Assembly: GCA_902615325.1 (NCBI GenBank)
Contig: CACMOJ010000001.1
Location: forward strand, 1 to 64,000
Source: an uncultured SAR116 cluster alpha proteobacterium
GTDB lineage: Bacteria; Pseudomonadota; Alphaproteobacteria; Puniceispirillales; Marisalimonadaceae
Length of the DNA: 64,000 bases
Direction of reading: 5' to 3'
The stretch's first letter is position 1. Each line of letters begins with the position of its first letter. The notes beneath the pieces were generated by a model. It worked only from the letters and a program-made list of their open reading frames with translations. It was not told the origin of the DNA and searched no databases. Both the position numbers and the translations under genes were made by a program. This document shows positions 25,454 through 34,066 of this stretch, in pieces.

Positions 25454-27528
25454 GAGTTTAGCTCCAATGAAATTATTATATTGCCAGTGTTATGTACCTT
25501 TGCGGTTGCATTTGGCGGCACAACGGTTGTGCTATCTTTTTGCAACAAGATTGCAGGTCCCAAAATTTCAACGTTTGTTGGCAACATGTTACGACGATAA
25601 ATCTGTGTCTTGAAATTTTGTAAGGAACCATTTAATCGAAAAACAGCATCACGAGTTTGAACAAGGGCATCCTTTAAATCCCCATCTGTTTTGAAAGGAG
25701 AAAATATCATCTCTTTTGGTTGCCCTATTGCACTGACCCTTAGGTTTACTACTTCTATGGGGCTTTCTGGAAAAGCTTTGCCGTATTCAACTGAATGGGT
25801 CTTATGAAATTTTTGCCAGAGAGTTTGCAAACTTTTTTCAGAAATTTTACCATCACCTAAACCCACCCTTAATTCATAACCTTGCCCAAGATAACGCAGA
25901 TCGGCAGCCCGCTCAAAATGAACTTCATTCGATGATAAGCCGTCCTCGGCTAGCCGTTCATGGATCTCAGCTTCCATCTCTGCAAATTCAGAGTTAAATC
26001 TGTCCAGGTTTGGTTTTGTTGAAGATTGAAATTGAGTGCGTATTACATCGTATTTGAGATCAGCAATTAAAAGTCCTAGGGCAGAGGTTATGCCAGGACT
26101 AATCGGTACGATAACTTCAGGCACTCCCAGCATCTGCGCTACCTCAGCTCCTTGGAGTGGACCTGCACCACCCATTGCTACAAGTGAGAATTCTCTAGGA
26201 TCTATGCCACGCTGTACTGTGCGTGACCTGATTGCATTTGCCATGTTAGCATTAAGTATCGTCAAAATACCCTCAGCAGCCTCTAAAAGATCAATCTTGA
26301 GTTTGTTAGCCAACTCGCCAACAACATTTCTTGATGCGTTGATATCTAACGACATCTCGCCACCTAAAAAATCATTGGGTTCGAGACGTCCTAGTACTAG
26401 GTTGGCATCAGTGACAGTAGGTTTTTTACCTCCAAGTCCATATGCTGCTGGGCCGGGCATTGCACCGGCACTTTGTGGTCCTACTTTAAAAGCACCGCCT
26501 TTATCTAAATAAGCAATAGAACCTCCCCCAGCGCCGATTGTATGAATATCGAGCATAGGCATTAAAAGTGGAAATCCAGCAATGGATGTCGATCGAGAAT
26601 CAGTTTCAGAACATTTTCCATCAATTGCAATACCAATGTCAGCCGAAGTGCCTCCAATATCAAAGGTAATAACTTTACTTCGTTCACATTTTTCACCTAC
26701 CCAAGCGCCACCCAAAACCCCCGCGGCAAGGCCAGACATCATTGTAAGCGCAGGGTTTTGTAAAACCATACGAGGTGTAATTACACCACCATTGGACGCC
26801 ATAATTCGTAAGTCGCCAGTTATATCATTTTGTGAAAGTGAATTTTCTAGGTTTTTTACATATTTAGCAACTTTTGGACCAACAAACGAAGCAAGTGCGG
26901 CAGTTGTGAACCGCTCAAATTCCCGAAACTGGGGGGAAATCTCTGAGGAAGTGGTAATAAAAGCGTCTGGCATTATTCCGCGAACTAATTCCTTGGTGCG
27001 TCGCTCGTGTTCAGGATTCAGGTAGGAAAATAAAAAACAAATAGCTAGCGCTTCTACACCACTTTCTTTGAGCTCCCGAGCAATTCTTAATACTTCATTT
27101 TCATCAAGTGGCTCCAGTTCATGTCCAGTAGGAGGGGTTAGGCGACCTTTAACAGTTTTTCGATGTTGTCTTTGTACAAGGGGCCTATTCTGCCATGGTA
27201 TCTCTTGCATAATCGAATAATGATCAGGCCTTTGGTGACGACCAATATGAATAATATCCCGAAAGCCTTGATTTGTTATCATTCCTGTACAAGCACCTTT
27301 ACCTTCAAGAACTGAGTTAGTTGCCGTCGTTGTCCCATGGAAAATCTGAGTGATGCTTTTGGGTTTTAACTTACCCTTATCGACAAGCTCCAAAAGTCCA
27401 GTTATTACACCGATGGAGGGATCATCTGGAGTAGTCGACACTTTGTGAATATCAGTCTTCCCAGTTTCATGGTTCAAATATATAAAGTCGGTGAAAGTAC
27501 CACCCACGTCAATTCCAACTAAGATCAC
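25450..27528 (-). CDS. hyuA: Hydantoinase A/oxoprolinase family protein
   Basis: This 692-residue protein is the ATP-binding A subunit of the hydantoinase/oxoprolinase superfamily. The actin-like nucleotide site opens the protein (GIDVGGTFTDFIYL), followed by IFHGTTTATNSVLEG, the second phosphate loop ITFDIGGTSADIGI and DIHTIGAGGGSIAYLD. The C-terminal third holds the acetophenone-carboxylase-like domain. It pairs with hyuB (four-base overlap) to hydrolyse a cyclic amide with ATP. It is an isolated two-gene operon inside the composite island and of higher GC than its surroundings, so transfer is likely. Confidence 0.93.
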   Translation of the reverse strand: MILVGIDVGGTFTDFIYLNHETGKTDIHKVSTTPDDPSIGVITGLLELVDKGKLKPKSITQIFHGTTTATNSVLEGKGACTGMITNQGFRDIIHIGRHQRPDHYSIMQEIPWQNRPLVQRQHRKTVKGRLTPPTGHELEPLDENEVLRIARELKESGVEALAICFLFSYLNPEHERRTKELVRGIMPDAFITTSSEISPQFREFERFTTAALASFVGPKVAKYVKNLENSLSQNDITGDLRIMASNGGVITPRMVLQNPALTMMSGLAAGVLGGAWVGEKCERSKVITFDIGGTSADIGIAIDGKCSETDSRSTSIAGFPLLMPMLDIHTIGAGGGSIAYLDKGGAFKVGPQSAGAMPGPAAYGLGGKKPTVTDANLVLGRLEPNDFLGGEMSLDINASRNVVGELANKLKIDLLEAAEGILTILNANMANAIRSRTVQRGIDPREFSLVAMGGAGPLQGAEVAQMLGVPEVIVPISPGITSALGLLIADLKYDVIRTQFQSSTKPNLDRFNSEFAEMEAEIHERLAEDGLSSNEVHFERAADLRYLGQGYELRVGLGDGKISEKSLQTLWQKFHKTHSVEYGKAFPESPIEVVNLRVSAIGQPKEMIFSPFKTDGDLKDALVQTRDAVFRLNGSLQNFKTQIYRRNMLPTNVEILGPAILLQKDSTTVVPPNATAKVHNTGNIIISLELNS

Positions 27529-27872
27529 CAGAAAGTCCTTCCAATTTTATAAATGATAAACAAATCAAGCGAAGCTCTGATGTAAGATACCTGAATTTTA
27601 AAGTTTACAAAGAAAGCATTTTTAATTGTTTGGCTATATATCATGTACTTAGATTGGAAATGTTGTCCATTTGGTAAAGAATTTATGCTATTTGTTTTTT
27701 GAACATCTGAAAGTATTTATAATTTGATCGATACAATCCTAATTTTGCCTAGAAAAAGTAAAAAAAAACAAAGAAAATCAAATGGTCTTGTTTGATATTT
27801 TTTAAATTGCTTAAATTGTTTGCAAAAATATAAAAAATTTACATTAAATAATTTGATCTAAATTTTTATTAT
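27529..27872. other. Intergenic region, no gene seen
   Basis: This AT-rich stretch upstream of hyuA holds no convincing ORF, RNA fold or repeat that I can support. Base composition drops abruptly from the hyu operon level to the AT-rich background, so a junction of the transferred hyu module probably lies here. Confidence 0.4.
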
Positions 27873-28082
27873 TTAAATTAAGCTTCTTTCTTTTCTTGAC
27901 TTGATCATTCCTATCGAGACAAATTCTCCAGATTTCTTCTTAAATGCTTTTTTATAGATGTTTCTACACTCCAATACACATCTGGAGCAAAGTAAAAACC
28001 AATCCTTCTCATGATCTTCATATTTACAATTAAACAATTTTTTTGAAGGAAGATTACATCTTGAACAATAATGGTATTTCAT
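27873..28082 (-). CDS. Small zinc-ribbon-like protein, copy 3
   Basis: This 69-residue basic protein has C-x2-C (YCSRCNLPSK), a middle Cys in FNCK and C-x2-C (LLCSRCVLEC), then a Lys/Arg-rich tail. The order and spacing of cysteines and the words FNCK, EKDW and C-x2-C with following hydrophobics match the divergent neighbours at 28208 and 18445, so it belongs to the same small family. It is divergent from the 28208 copy with 125 bp between them. No function is known. A metal-binding nucleic-acid contact role is inference. Confidence 0.6.
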   Translation of the reverse strand: MKYHYCSRCNLPSKKLFNCKYEDHEKDWFLLCSRCVLECRNIYKKAFKKKSGEFVSIGMIKSRKERSLI

Positions 28083-28207
28083 AAACTCATTTTAGTAATC
28101 AATAAGGGAACTTCAAATTATTTCTTATCAGCTTTGAAGGGATGTTTTTGAATTGATACTTATTGCATTTATAGATTATGATTAACTAATTAAAAAAAGG
28201 GATATAG

Positions 28208-28468
28208 GTGTTTAAATTAAATAGTTTTTGTAAAGAATGTTTTGACCCTTACAAGATAGTTTGGAATTGTAAGAAACATATTAATGATAAAGAATGGGTA
28301 TATCTTTATTATAATTGTATTCGTTATTTCAAATATCTTAATGGCAGAAAATTTAAATCTCGATTTCAAAATGTTAAATCTATAATTAAATGTTCATTAA
28401 AGCCAAACAAATTAGAATTACCATTTTATGAACTTTCCCCTGCTCCAAAAGATTCAAAAATATATTAG
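28208..28468 (+). CDS. Small zinc-ribbon-like protein, copy 2
   Basis: This 86-residue protein is a paralogue of the 18445 protein, with C-x2-C in FCKECFDPYK and a middle Cys in VWNCK. The second pair is degenerate: YLYYNCIR keeps only one cysteine where the other copy has YLCYNCIR. The C-terminal words FKS, QNVKS and ELPFYE are conserved. The start is GTG after AAAAGGGATATAG, and about 40 bases of leader are conserved with the 18.4-kb copy. The missing cysteine may mean decay or altered metal binding. An NTF2-like gene follows 90 bp downstream. Confidence 0.6.
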   Translation: MFKLNSFCKECFDPYKIVWNCKKHINDKEWVYLYYNCIRYFKYLNGRKFKSRFQNVKSIIKCSLKPNKLELPFYELSPAPKDSKIY

Positions 28469-28558
28469 ATATATCTGTTATTTTATCATTTTTTTAATAA
28501 TAATTTTTATATGGATTAGGTTTTCCTATCATATACATTTTTAAAAGGTGAGATTAGT

Positions 28559-28993
28559 ATGAAAAAAACAAATGATGAAGAATTAGCAGTTCAAAGTCTC
28601 TATAATTATGTTCAGTTCTTTAATGAAAAAGATAAAGATAAAATATTAAATTGTCTTCATTTCCCTCACATGGCTCATTCTGAAAATAATGATCCTATTA
28701 TTTATAAAAATAAAGACGAACTTTGGGAATATTTAAGCTTCCTTTACAATAGGTTAGAAAATGAAGAAGATTGGGATCACTCAACTTTAGATAAAGCAGA
28801 AATTATTAATTCCTCAAAAAATGCAGTTCAATGTAGTGTTGAATTCAATAGAAGATACAAAAATAAGCAAAGTTACGCTTCTGCTGTCGGTATATTTACT
28901 TCAACTAAAAAAGATGGCAAGTGGGGTTTGCAATTAAGGACAATGATACCTTCTTCAGGAAATGTTACTCTAGCAGGTGCAAACACAAAATGA
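28559..28993 (+). CDS. NTF2/SnoaL-like hypothetical protein
   Basis: This 144-residue soluble protein has the look of the NTF2-like cone fold: a helical start (EELAVQSLYNYVQFFNEKD), an FPHMAH segment after the second helix, and C-terminal strands (AVQCSVEFNRRY, YASAVGIFTSTKKDGKWGLQLRTM). A similar layout occurs in the 124-residue protein at 62141. Catalytic residues cannot be assigned. The ribosome site AAAAGGTGAG precedes the ATG. The gene ends against the rearranged junction at 28994, where a 40-bp copy of another island gene begins. Confidence 0.7.
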   Translation: MKKTNDEELAVQSLYNYVQFFNEKDKDKILNCLHFPHMAHSENNDPIIYKNKDELWEYLSFLYNRLENEEDWDHSTLDKAEIINSSKNAVQCSVEFNRRYKNKQSYASAVGIFTSTKKDGKWGLQLRTMIPSSGNVTLAGANTK

Positions 28994-29033
28994 ATGGCAT
29001 AGTGATGGTTCATTTATTAGAACATTACCGTTT
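28994..29033. repeat. 40-bp exact copy of part of the 33192 gene
   Basis: These 40 bases are identical to 33302-33341, internal to the gene for the 67-residue membrane protein. The copy is fused at a TTT microhomology to the integrase fragment that follows. It suggests that the older element carried its own copy of that gene, most of it now deleted. Confidence 0.85.
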
Positions 29034-29175
29034 TTAGATATAAATTATTCCCATCACTGTATCTTCCTGGATGGGTTATCTTTTTTAAAGCTAAAGAAGT
29101 TAATTTATTTTTAATTCTCAATTTCTACCCCACAATTTGTCCCACAATTTTACCGCAGGTTGAATCGGACAGCAA
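29032..29175 (-). pseudogene. 5' fragment of a second integrase gene
   Basis: Bases 29032-29284 match 43515-43767 without gaps. The coding part (29032-29175) corresponds to the first 48 codons of the intact integrase, including the leader with the tandem TTGTCCCACAA-derived codons (first copy altered to ACCCCACAA). The remainder of the gene is gone. The fragment abuts an attachment-site copy at 29256-29284 exactly as the intact integrase abuts the tRNA, so this is the tRNA-proximal end of an older element displaced by a second insertion. Confidence 0.88.
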
Positions 29176-29255
29176 TAGACAATTTAATTAGATATTAGTT
29201 GTAAATAATTGTAATTATTAGATAATTTATTACAGTTTTTAATTTATAATATATA

Positions 29256-29284
29256 GGGATTTTATTGAAATGGCGGATGGGGTG
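29256..29284. other. Attachment site (att), distal copy
   Basis: This repeats the 28 bases at 43740-43767, including 14 bases of the tRNA-Ser 3' end with its CCA (TGGCGGATGGGGTG on the plus strand). After base 29284 the match stops abruptly. It is the distal junction of the 29.3-43.75 kb island and the former tRNA end of the older element. Confidence 0.88.
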
Positions 29285-29343
29285 TCAGCCAAAGTAATAC
29301 GTAAGTTATTGATTTGAATCAATAAAATAGAGGGCTGATAATC

Positions 29344-29366
29344 TTGTCCCACAATTTGTCCCACAA
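29344..29366. repeat. Paired TTGTCCCACAA motif, copy 4
   Basis: Two direct copies of TTGTCCCACAA lie 60 bp inside the distal att site, preceded by AGAGGGCTGATAATC as at 18.9 kb. The position at the inner end of an integrated element is where integrase arm-type or excisionase sites are expected. That role is inference. Confidence 0.55.
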
Positions 29367-29380
29367 TTCTTATGACTTAT

Positions 29381-29770
29381 TCATAAATTAAAAACAACTA
29401 TAATTATTAAAGCAACCACAATAATCACTATATTATTTCGTTTAACAGATGAAAATTGTTTATTAATATTTGTTTCTATCTTTTCTAATTTAGTTCTTAA
29501 TTCGTGTATTTCATCTCTGTTATTATTTTGAGCTTCATTAAAAATTGAGGTTAATTCTTTTGATGATTTATCAATAAGTTTTTTTAATTTTTCACTCTCA
29601 TCAACTATTCTTAACCCTGTTGCAGAATTATTTTTTTCAATATCATCTGGCAATGAAGATAATTCTTGTGAAATTTTCTTAAATTTTTCAATAGATTTAG
29701 TAATTTCTGATATTTTTTTACTATTTTCTTCTAACTCAGATAATGTTTTTTCAGCGTTAGATAAATCCAT
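29381..29770 (-). CDS. Coiled-coil protein with C-terminal membrane anchor
   Basis: This 129-residue protein is almost wholly heptad-rich coiled coil (about 1-105, many Glu/Lys and Leu/Ile at a/d positions) followed by one C-terminal membrane helix (NIVIIVVALIIIVVF, about 113-127), so it should be tail-anchored with the coil in the cytoplasm. It starts eight bases after the stop of the nuclease-RecQ helicase gene and must be its operon partner. No family is recognised. In defence operons such membrane coiled coils can act as sensors or effectors, but that role is inference here. Confidence 0.75.
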   Translation of the reverse strand: MDLSNAEKTLSELEENSKKISEITKSIEKFKKISQELSSLPDDIEKNNSATGLRIVDESEKLKKLIDKSSKELTSIFNEAQNNNRDEIHELRTKLEKIETNINKQFSSVKRNNIVIIVVALIIIVVFNL

Positions 29771-29778
29771 GATAACTC

Positions 29779-32700
29779 CTAAAAGACATTCTTTAATCTT
29801 TTATTAAATTTTTCTAGGTATTTTATTGCAGAATAATCATCTTGCAAATAATTATGTAATAAAACTAATTCATCTATTGTATCTAAATGAGGTTCAATGG
29901 TTTGAGAAAACAATAGTTTTTCTTCATTTTTAAGAATTTTTGCAAAATCCAAAAGATTTTCGAGAGTAGTTTTCCAATCAAGTGTTTTCTTTTTAGCATC
30001 TTTTAAAAAAATATATAACCTAGCTTTTCCATCTGGATCATCAAATGAATTTGTTATTAATCTACAAACTGAACTCAAAAGATTTAACCATGGATTGCTT
30101 TGATAACTTTCTAAAAATCTAGCTAAAATAAATCTATATTCTTTAACTTTTTCAGTTGAAATCATCTTTCCATCTTCTTTTAAAACTTCATTCAGATATG
30201 TTGGTGCAAACTTGAAATCTGACTCAATGAATTGTTCAACCTTATTTGTTTGATCATTTACTTTAAAATAAGCCTCTATTTTTCTTTTAAACTCTTCTGC
30301 TCCAGTTTTTTCAAAATCTTTTGTGTAATCGTACAAGGTCTTCAGTGATTGTCTTCTATTATATAAAAAATTATCATTATTCCATTGAAGCAAATAACTA
30401 ATGATATTTTTTTTTCTTTCAGCTGGGTTTAACTTGAATATCATTTTCATTTCATTTTTATGAAACTCAATTTCAGATGAAGATTTCTCATATTTTTTTA
30501 TTTGGTTTAAAACATTAGTGGCAAATTCTTCGTCCGAGATCAGCTGATAATACACAAGACATTTATTTTGAAAAAAATCAGTAACCATCCAATCACTTAC
30601 GACCCCAAGTTGATATAAACGATATAAATATATTTGTTTATTAACTTTAATCTCGATAGGTGAAATGTTTTCTTTTGCAAATTGGTTTAATAAAAAAAGA
30701 ATACTTTTTAATTCATCTTCAATAGTTTGTTTTTTATTTGTAAATAACCAAAGTTGATTTTTAAAATCTCCTCTTTTTGATAAATGCTGATCATTACAAT
30801 ATTCTTTTAAAATCTCAACTTCTGTATTCTGATCAAATATTATATCCGGTATTTTTTCTTTTTCATCTTTAAATAAAATTATATTCTTTGCATCACGCTT
30901 ATCTCTTCCTGTCCTGCCTGCCTCTTGATATAAAGATTCCATAGACTGTGGCATTCCATAATGAACAGAAAAACGAATATTTGGCTTATTAACTCCCATT
31001 CCAAATGATTTTGTTGCACACATTAATTCTATTTCGTTAGCTTTATATTCCTTTTGTACTCTTGCTTTATATTGATCAAATTTCTCATCATTTCTTTTTT
31101 CTTTCCATTTAGCAGGCTCATCTCCACAAAAAATTCCTGTTTTTATATCAGGATATAGTCTGTTTAATGATTGCTCAACACTCATGCAGCCAATAGGTGA
31201 GTTAACATGCATTGTAAAAACAATCCCTGCATCACCATCAGTTAGAATATTCTTTTCTTTCATTTCATCAATTATTTGCTCTAAGTGAGTGATTTTGTCA
31301 TTTGTTTTAATTATTTTATAATTTAACTCTGGCCTACTATTATGCATTCTAAACAATACATTATTTATATTTAATTCTGATTTAATATTTTCAATTACGA
31401 AGTTTGATGCAGTTGCAGTAAGTGCTATTATTGGAACTTTAATTTTTAAAATAGAAACTATTGTATTTGCTAATGCTAAATATGAAGTTCTAAAATCATG
31501 ACCCCATTCAGATAAGCAATGAACTTCATCAATAACTATATAGGAAATAAGATTATTATTTAATAATTGCTTAATGACAGATCTAAAGTTTTCAGTTTGA
31601 AATCTTTCAGGAGATATAAATAAAAATTTTGTTTGTCCATTTTTAATTTTTTCAAAAACTATGTCTTTTTCTATACGGTCGAGATCTCCATGTATGTATT
31701 CAGATCTATTTTTAAAACCATATTTATTTAATTCATCTACATGATCATTCATTAGTGCTTTAATTGGACAAATTACAATACTGCATCCAAGCTGAAACAT
31801 TGATGGTATTTGGAAACATAAAGATTTACCCGCTCCAGTTGGAAGAATTCCAAGGGTATTTTCTTGAAAAAGAATATTATTAATTATGGGTATTTGACCT
31901 TCATTAAATGTTTTATATCCAAACATTTGAAAAAGTACTTTATGTAAACTTTCACTTTTTTTTGTATCAAATATTTCATTAATTTTCTTGTTGTTAGTTT
32001 GGAGAGGGGGGTGGAGATTAAAGTCGATAAAATGATTATTATTTTTATTAACTTTAAAAGTATCTAAATAGTAACTCTTAATTGTAAGTTTCTTAATTTG
32101 TTTTTCATCAGGTTTTTCAAATAATTTAACATCAATTTCAATCATCTCGTTTGATTGTATTTTTGAATTATAAGTGATATCAAATGTGGGTTGAGTTATA
32201 CTATCTTCAAAAATATTACTTATTGGAGTTAACCATTCAAAGAGATCTTTTAACGCAATTTTAGCCCAATCAAAATCACATCTAAAATCAACATTAATAT
32301 TAAACTTCCAATTTTTATTTTTAAAACTGATTTCTCCAGATTTAAGCAATTCAATTAATAACACTTGAAATCTAATAATTGCAGTTGATACATAGACTAA
32401 ATGATTGGTTTCAAAAATTTTGTTTTTTAAACTAATTTGATATTTTTTAATTTCATGAGAGTTTTTCAAATATTCTTTTATCTCATTGATTTTATTATAA
32501 TAATCTGAATTTCTTTTTCTTATTGATTCAGTAGATATTCTAATGGTTTTTATATTATATTTATCAAAAAGATCATCTCTGATTTTGTCTAAATTTTCAT
32601 TATGTTGTTTTCCGTCAATTTCTATGATTAGGTCAGCTGCAGGTATAAAAAAGTCAACTCTAGTTTTTGGGTTTAATTCTTTTTTATATTTAAGGTCTGG

Positions 32701-33105
32701 ACAATATTCTACTATTTCAAATTCTGGGATTGTAATTTTTGAAATAAAGCCATAATCTGCTAAATCTTTATCAATATTTTGAAAAAATGTTTCTGCTGGA
32801 TTATCAGAAGGATCACTACTATTTCCTAAGATAGTTTTTCTTGTCCATGTTTGTTTATGTTCAGAGATAAAGCATGGAGAATAAGTTTTATTTAATTCAT
32901 CTTCAGTATAATGCTCTCCTAACGCATGTCTTAAATAATAAGAAAGTTTAGTTGGGATACCTCTCTTTATTATATTTTCAGTTAATAATAGAGAGTAGGG
33001 AATATTATCTATTTGTTTTTTTGGTAAATTGTAAATACAAAAGTTTATTTCCTTATCAAAGAAACCAGCTGTAATCTTTTTGTATTCCATATCTATATTT
33101 TCCAT
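29779..33105 (-). CDS. RecQ-like helicase fused to an N-terminal DUF559-type nuclease
   Basis: This 1108-residue protein joins a PD-(D/E)xK domain of DUF559/Vsr type (about 100-220; D151, E162, D164 and K166 in VDFF and IIEIDGKQH) to a RecQ-type SF2 helicase (about 390-800). Helicase motifs are PTGAGKS (422-428), DEVH (526-529), TATAS (563-567) and QEAGRTGRD in motif VI. A long C-terminal region of about 300 residues is helical and unrecognised. Housekeeping RecQ is about 600 residues with RQC and HRDC domains and no nuclease, so this is a different protein. The membrane coiled-coil gene follows. An anti-phage role is inference from architecture and island context. Confidence 0.85.
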   Translation of the reverse strand: MENIDMEYKKITAGFFDKEINFCIYNLPKKQIDNIPYSLLLTENIIKRGIPTKLSYYLRHALGEHYTEDELNKTYSPCFISEHKQTWTRKTILGNSSDPSDNPAETFFQNIDKDLADYGFISKITIPEFEIVEYCPDLKYKKELNPKTRVDFFIPAADLIIEIDGKQHNENLDKIRDDLFDKYNIKTIRISTESIRKRNSDYYNKINEIKEYLKNSHEIKKYQISLKNKIFETNHLVYVSTAIIRFQVLLIELLKSGEISFKNKNWKFNINVDFRCDFDWAKIALKDLFEWLTPISNIFEDSITQPTFDITYNSKIQSNEMIEIDVKLFEKPDEKQIKKLTIKSYYLDTFKVNKNNNHFIDFNLHPPLQTNNKKINEIFDTKKSESLHKVLFQMFGYKTFNEGQIPIINNILFQENTLGILPTGAGKSLCFQIPSMFQLGCSIVICPIKALMNDHVDELNKYGFKNRSEYIHGDLDRIEKDIVFEKIKNGQTKFLFISPERFQTENFRSVIKQLLNNNLISYIVIDEVHCLSEWGHDFRTSYLALANTIVSILKIKVPIIALTATASNFVIENIKSELNINNVLFRMHNSRPELNYKIIKTNDKITHLEQIIDEMKEKNILTDGDAGIVFTMHVNSPIGCMSVEQSLNRLYPDIKTGIFCGDEPAKWKEKRNDEKFDQYKARVQKEYKANEIELMCATKSFGMGVNKPNIRFSVHYGMPQSMESLYQEAGRTGRDKRDAKNIILFKDEKEKIPDIIFDQNTEVEILKEYCNDQHLSKRGDFKNQLWLFTNKKQTIEDELKSILFLLNQFAKENISPIEIKVNKQIYLYRLYQLGVVSDWMVTDFFQNKCLVYYQLISDEEFATNVLNQIKKYEKSSSEIEFHKNEMKMIFKLNPAERKKNIISYLLQWNNDNFLYNRRQSLKTLYDYTKDFEKTGAEEFKRKIEAYFKVNDQTNKVEQFIESDFKFAPTYLNEVLKEDGKMISTEKVKEYRFILARFLESYQSNPWLNLLSSVCRLITNSFDDPDGKARLYIFLKDAKKKTLDWKTTLENLLDFAKILKNEEKLLFSQTIEPHLDTIDELVLLHNYLQDDYSAIKYLEKFNKRLKNVF

Positions 33106-33191
33106 TTTTATATAAATTGGTAAAGAAAATATGTTTATATAATCATATTTGTAACAATAAATAGCCTCATTATTTAATAAGAGATTAATAT

Positions 33192-33395
33192 ATGAAAATC
33201 ATTTTATTAATAATAAGTTTTATAATTGTAATTTTTACTGGATTTATTTTGTATGTAGGAATTTATGATGAACTTTTTCAAGAAATACAAAAAAATAAAT
33301 TATGGCATAGTGATGGTTCATTTATTAGAACATTACCGTTTATAGCTCTATCTGTAATCTGTTTGTTTTATATATTTAACTATTTTAAAAAGTAG
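33192..33395 (+). CDS. Small two-helix membrane protein
   Basis: This 67-residue protein has two membrane helices (about 2-24 and 47-64) separated by a short polar loop (ELFQEIQKNKLWHSDGSF). It is divergent from the nuclease-RecQ gene, 86 bp away. No family is recognised. Forty bases of its gene (33302-33341) are duplicated exactly at 28994-29033, beside the decayed integrase, which implies that the older element carried the same gene and that it is regular cargo of this element family. Confidence 0.6.
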   Translation: MKIILLIISFIIVIFTGFILYVGIYDELFQEIQKNKLWHSDGSFIRTLPFIALSVICLFYIFNYFKK

Positions 33396-33500
33396 ACTCC
33401 TTGAAATCACAATCAAAAGTATTATATAGTTTCTTATAGGTATTTAATAACCAACTTGTACACCTTGGCATGGGCCTAAAGTACTAAAGCGGAGGCTTCA

Positions 33501-33692
33501 ATGAAATATATACTAAAAGAACCTAAAGAAGATGATCGTATCTTCAAACAAGGTTTTATTATCTCTCAACCTAAAATCCAAAACATAGATTTGGTAAAAA
33601 TACCAAAGAAAATGTCTCGTAAAGAGAGGGTTACACATCTAATTAAATCTCTTATTAAATTGGGATGGAAATATACAGGAGGTAAAAAATGA
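33501..33692 (+). CDS. Small basic hypothetical protein
   Basis: This 63-residue basic protein (MKYILKEPKEDDRIF opening, KKMSRKERVTHLIKSLIKLGWKY at the end) has no recognised domain. A clear GGAGG ribosome site lies five bases before the ATG, and its stop overlaps the ATG of the next gene (ATGA), so the two form a translationally coupled pair. The C-terminal helix with clustered Lys/Arg could bind nucleic acid, but nothing specific can be read. Confidence 0.65.
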   Translation: MKYILKEPKEDDRIFKQGFIISQPKIQNIDLVKIPKKMSRKERVTHLIKSLIKLGWKYTGGKK

Positions 33693-34066
33693 CTGTTTTT
33701 TATCTACGAAGAAATGTTTGTGTTCCAGTTAAATATAAAGATCCTTTACCAAGACAACGAGTCTTTTATTTAGGTGTCATCTATACAGGGCCAGAGTTGT
33801 GTCAAGAGGTAACTACTCTTTATTTAAAGAGACATGGTAAGAAAAATGGGGTAAGGCGCTGGTCCTTAATTACTTATGGTAAATATGATGAGTTTGATAC
33901 ACGTAACTACTCAATTGAGTTAGATTTCTGTGATGAGAATGATGTTCCAGATTTACTCAAACAATACTTTGTAGGCGAACATATTAAACTTGATGATTTA
34001 AGAAAGTTTGGATGGAATGGTAAATTAAATCAAAATGCTAAAATAATACCTTTTAAAAGGAAATGA
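33689..34066 (+). CDS. Hypothetical protein coupled to the preceding small gene
   Basis: This 125-residue soluble protein opens with LRRNVCVPVKYKDPLPRQRVFYLG and contains a repeated YGKYDEFDTRNYSIELDF-type beta-rich stretch. No family is recognised. It overlaps the preceding gene by four bases and ends two bases before the convergent DraG-like gene stop. The spacing and size suit a small phage- or satellite-type operon within the island. Confidence 0.65.
   Translation: MTVFYLRRNVCVPVKYKDPLPRQRVFYLGVIYTGPELCQEVTTLYLKRHGKKNGVRRWSLITYGKYDEFDTRNYSIELDFCDENDVPDLLKQYFVGEHIKLDDLRKFGWNGKLNQNAKIIPFKRK

Noticed and set aside
26036-27025. Two plus-strand ORFs opposite hyuA
   Set aside because: Antisense frames kept open by the higher GC and codon bias of hyuA. 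Composition is Ser/Pro/Thr-rich as in typical shadows.
29779-33105. Housekeeping RecQ helicase
   Set aside because: It is almost twice the usual length, has an N-terminal nuclease domain and sits in a mobile element with a membrane coiled-coil partner. Typical RecQ lacks these.
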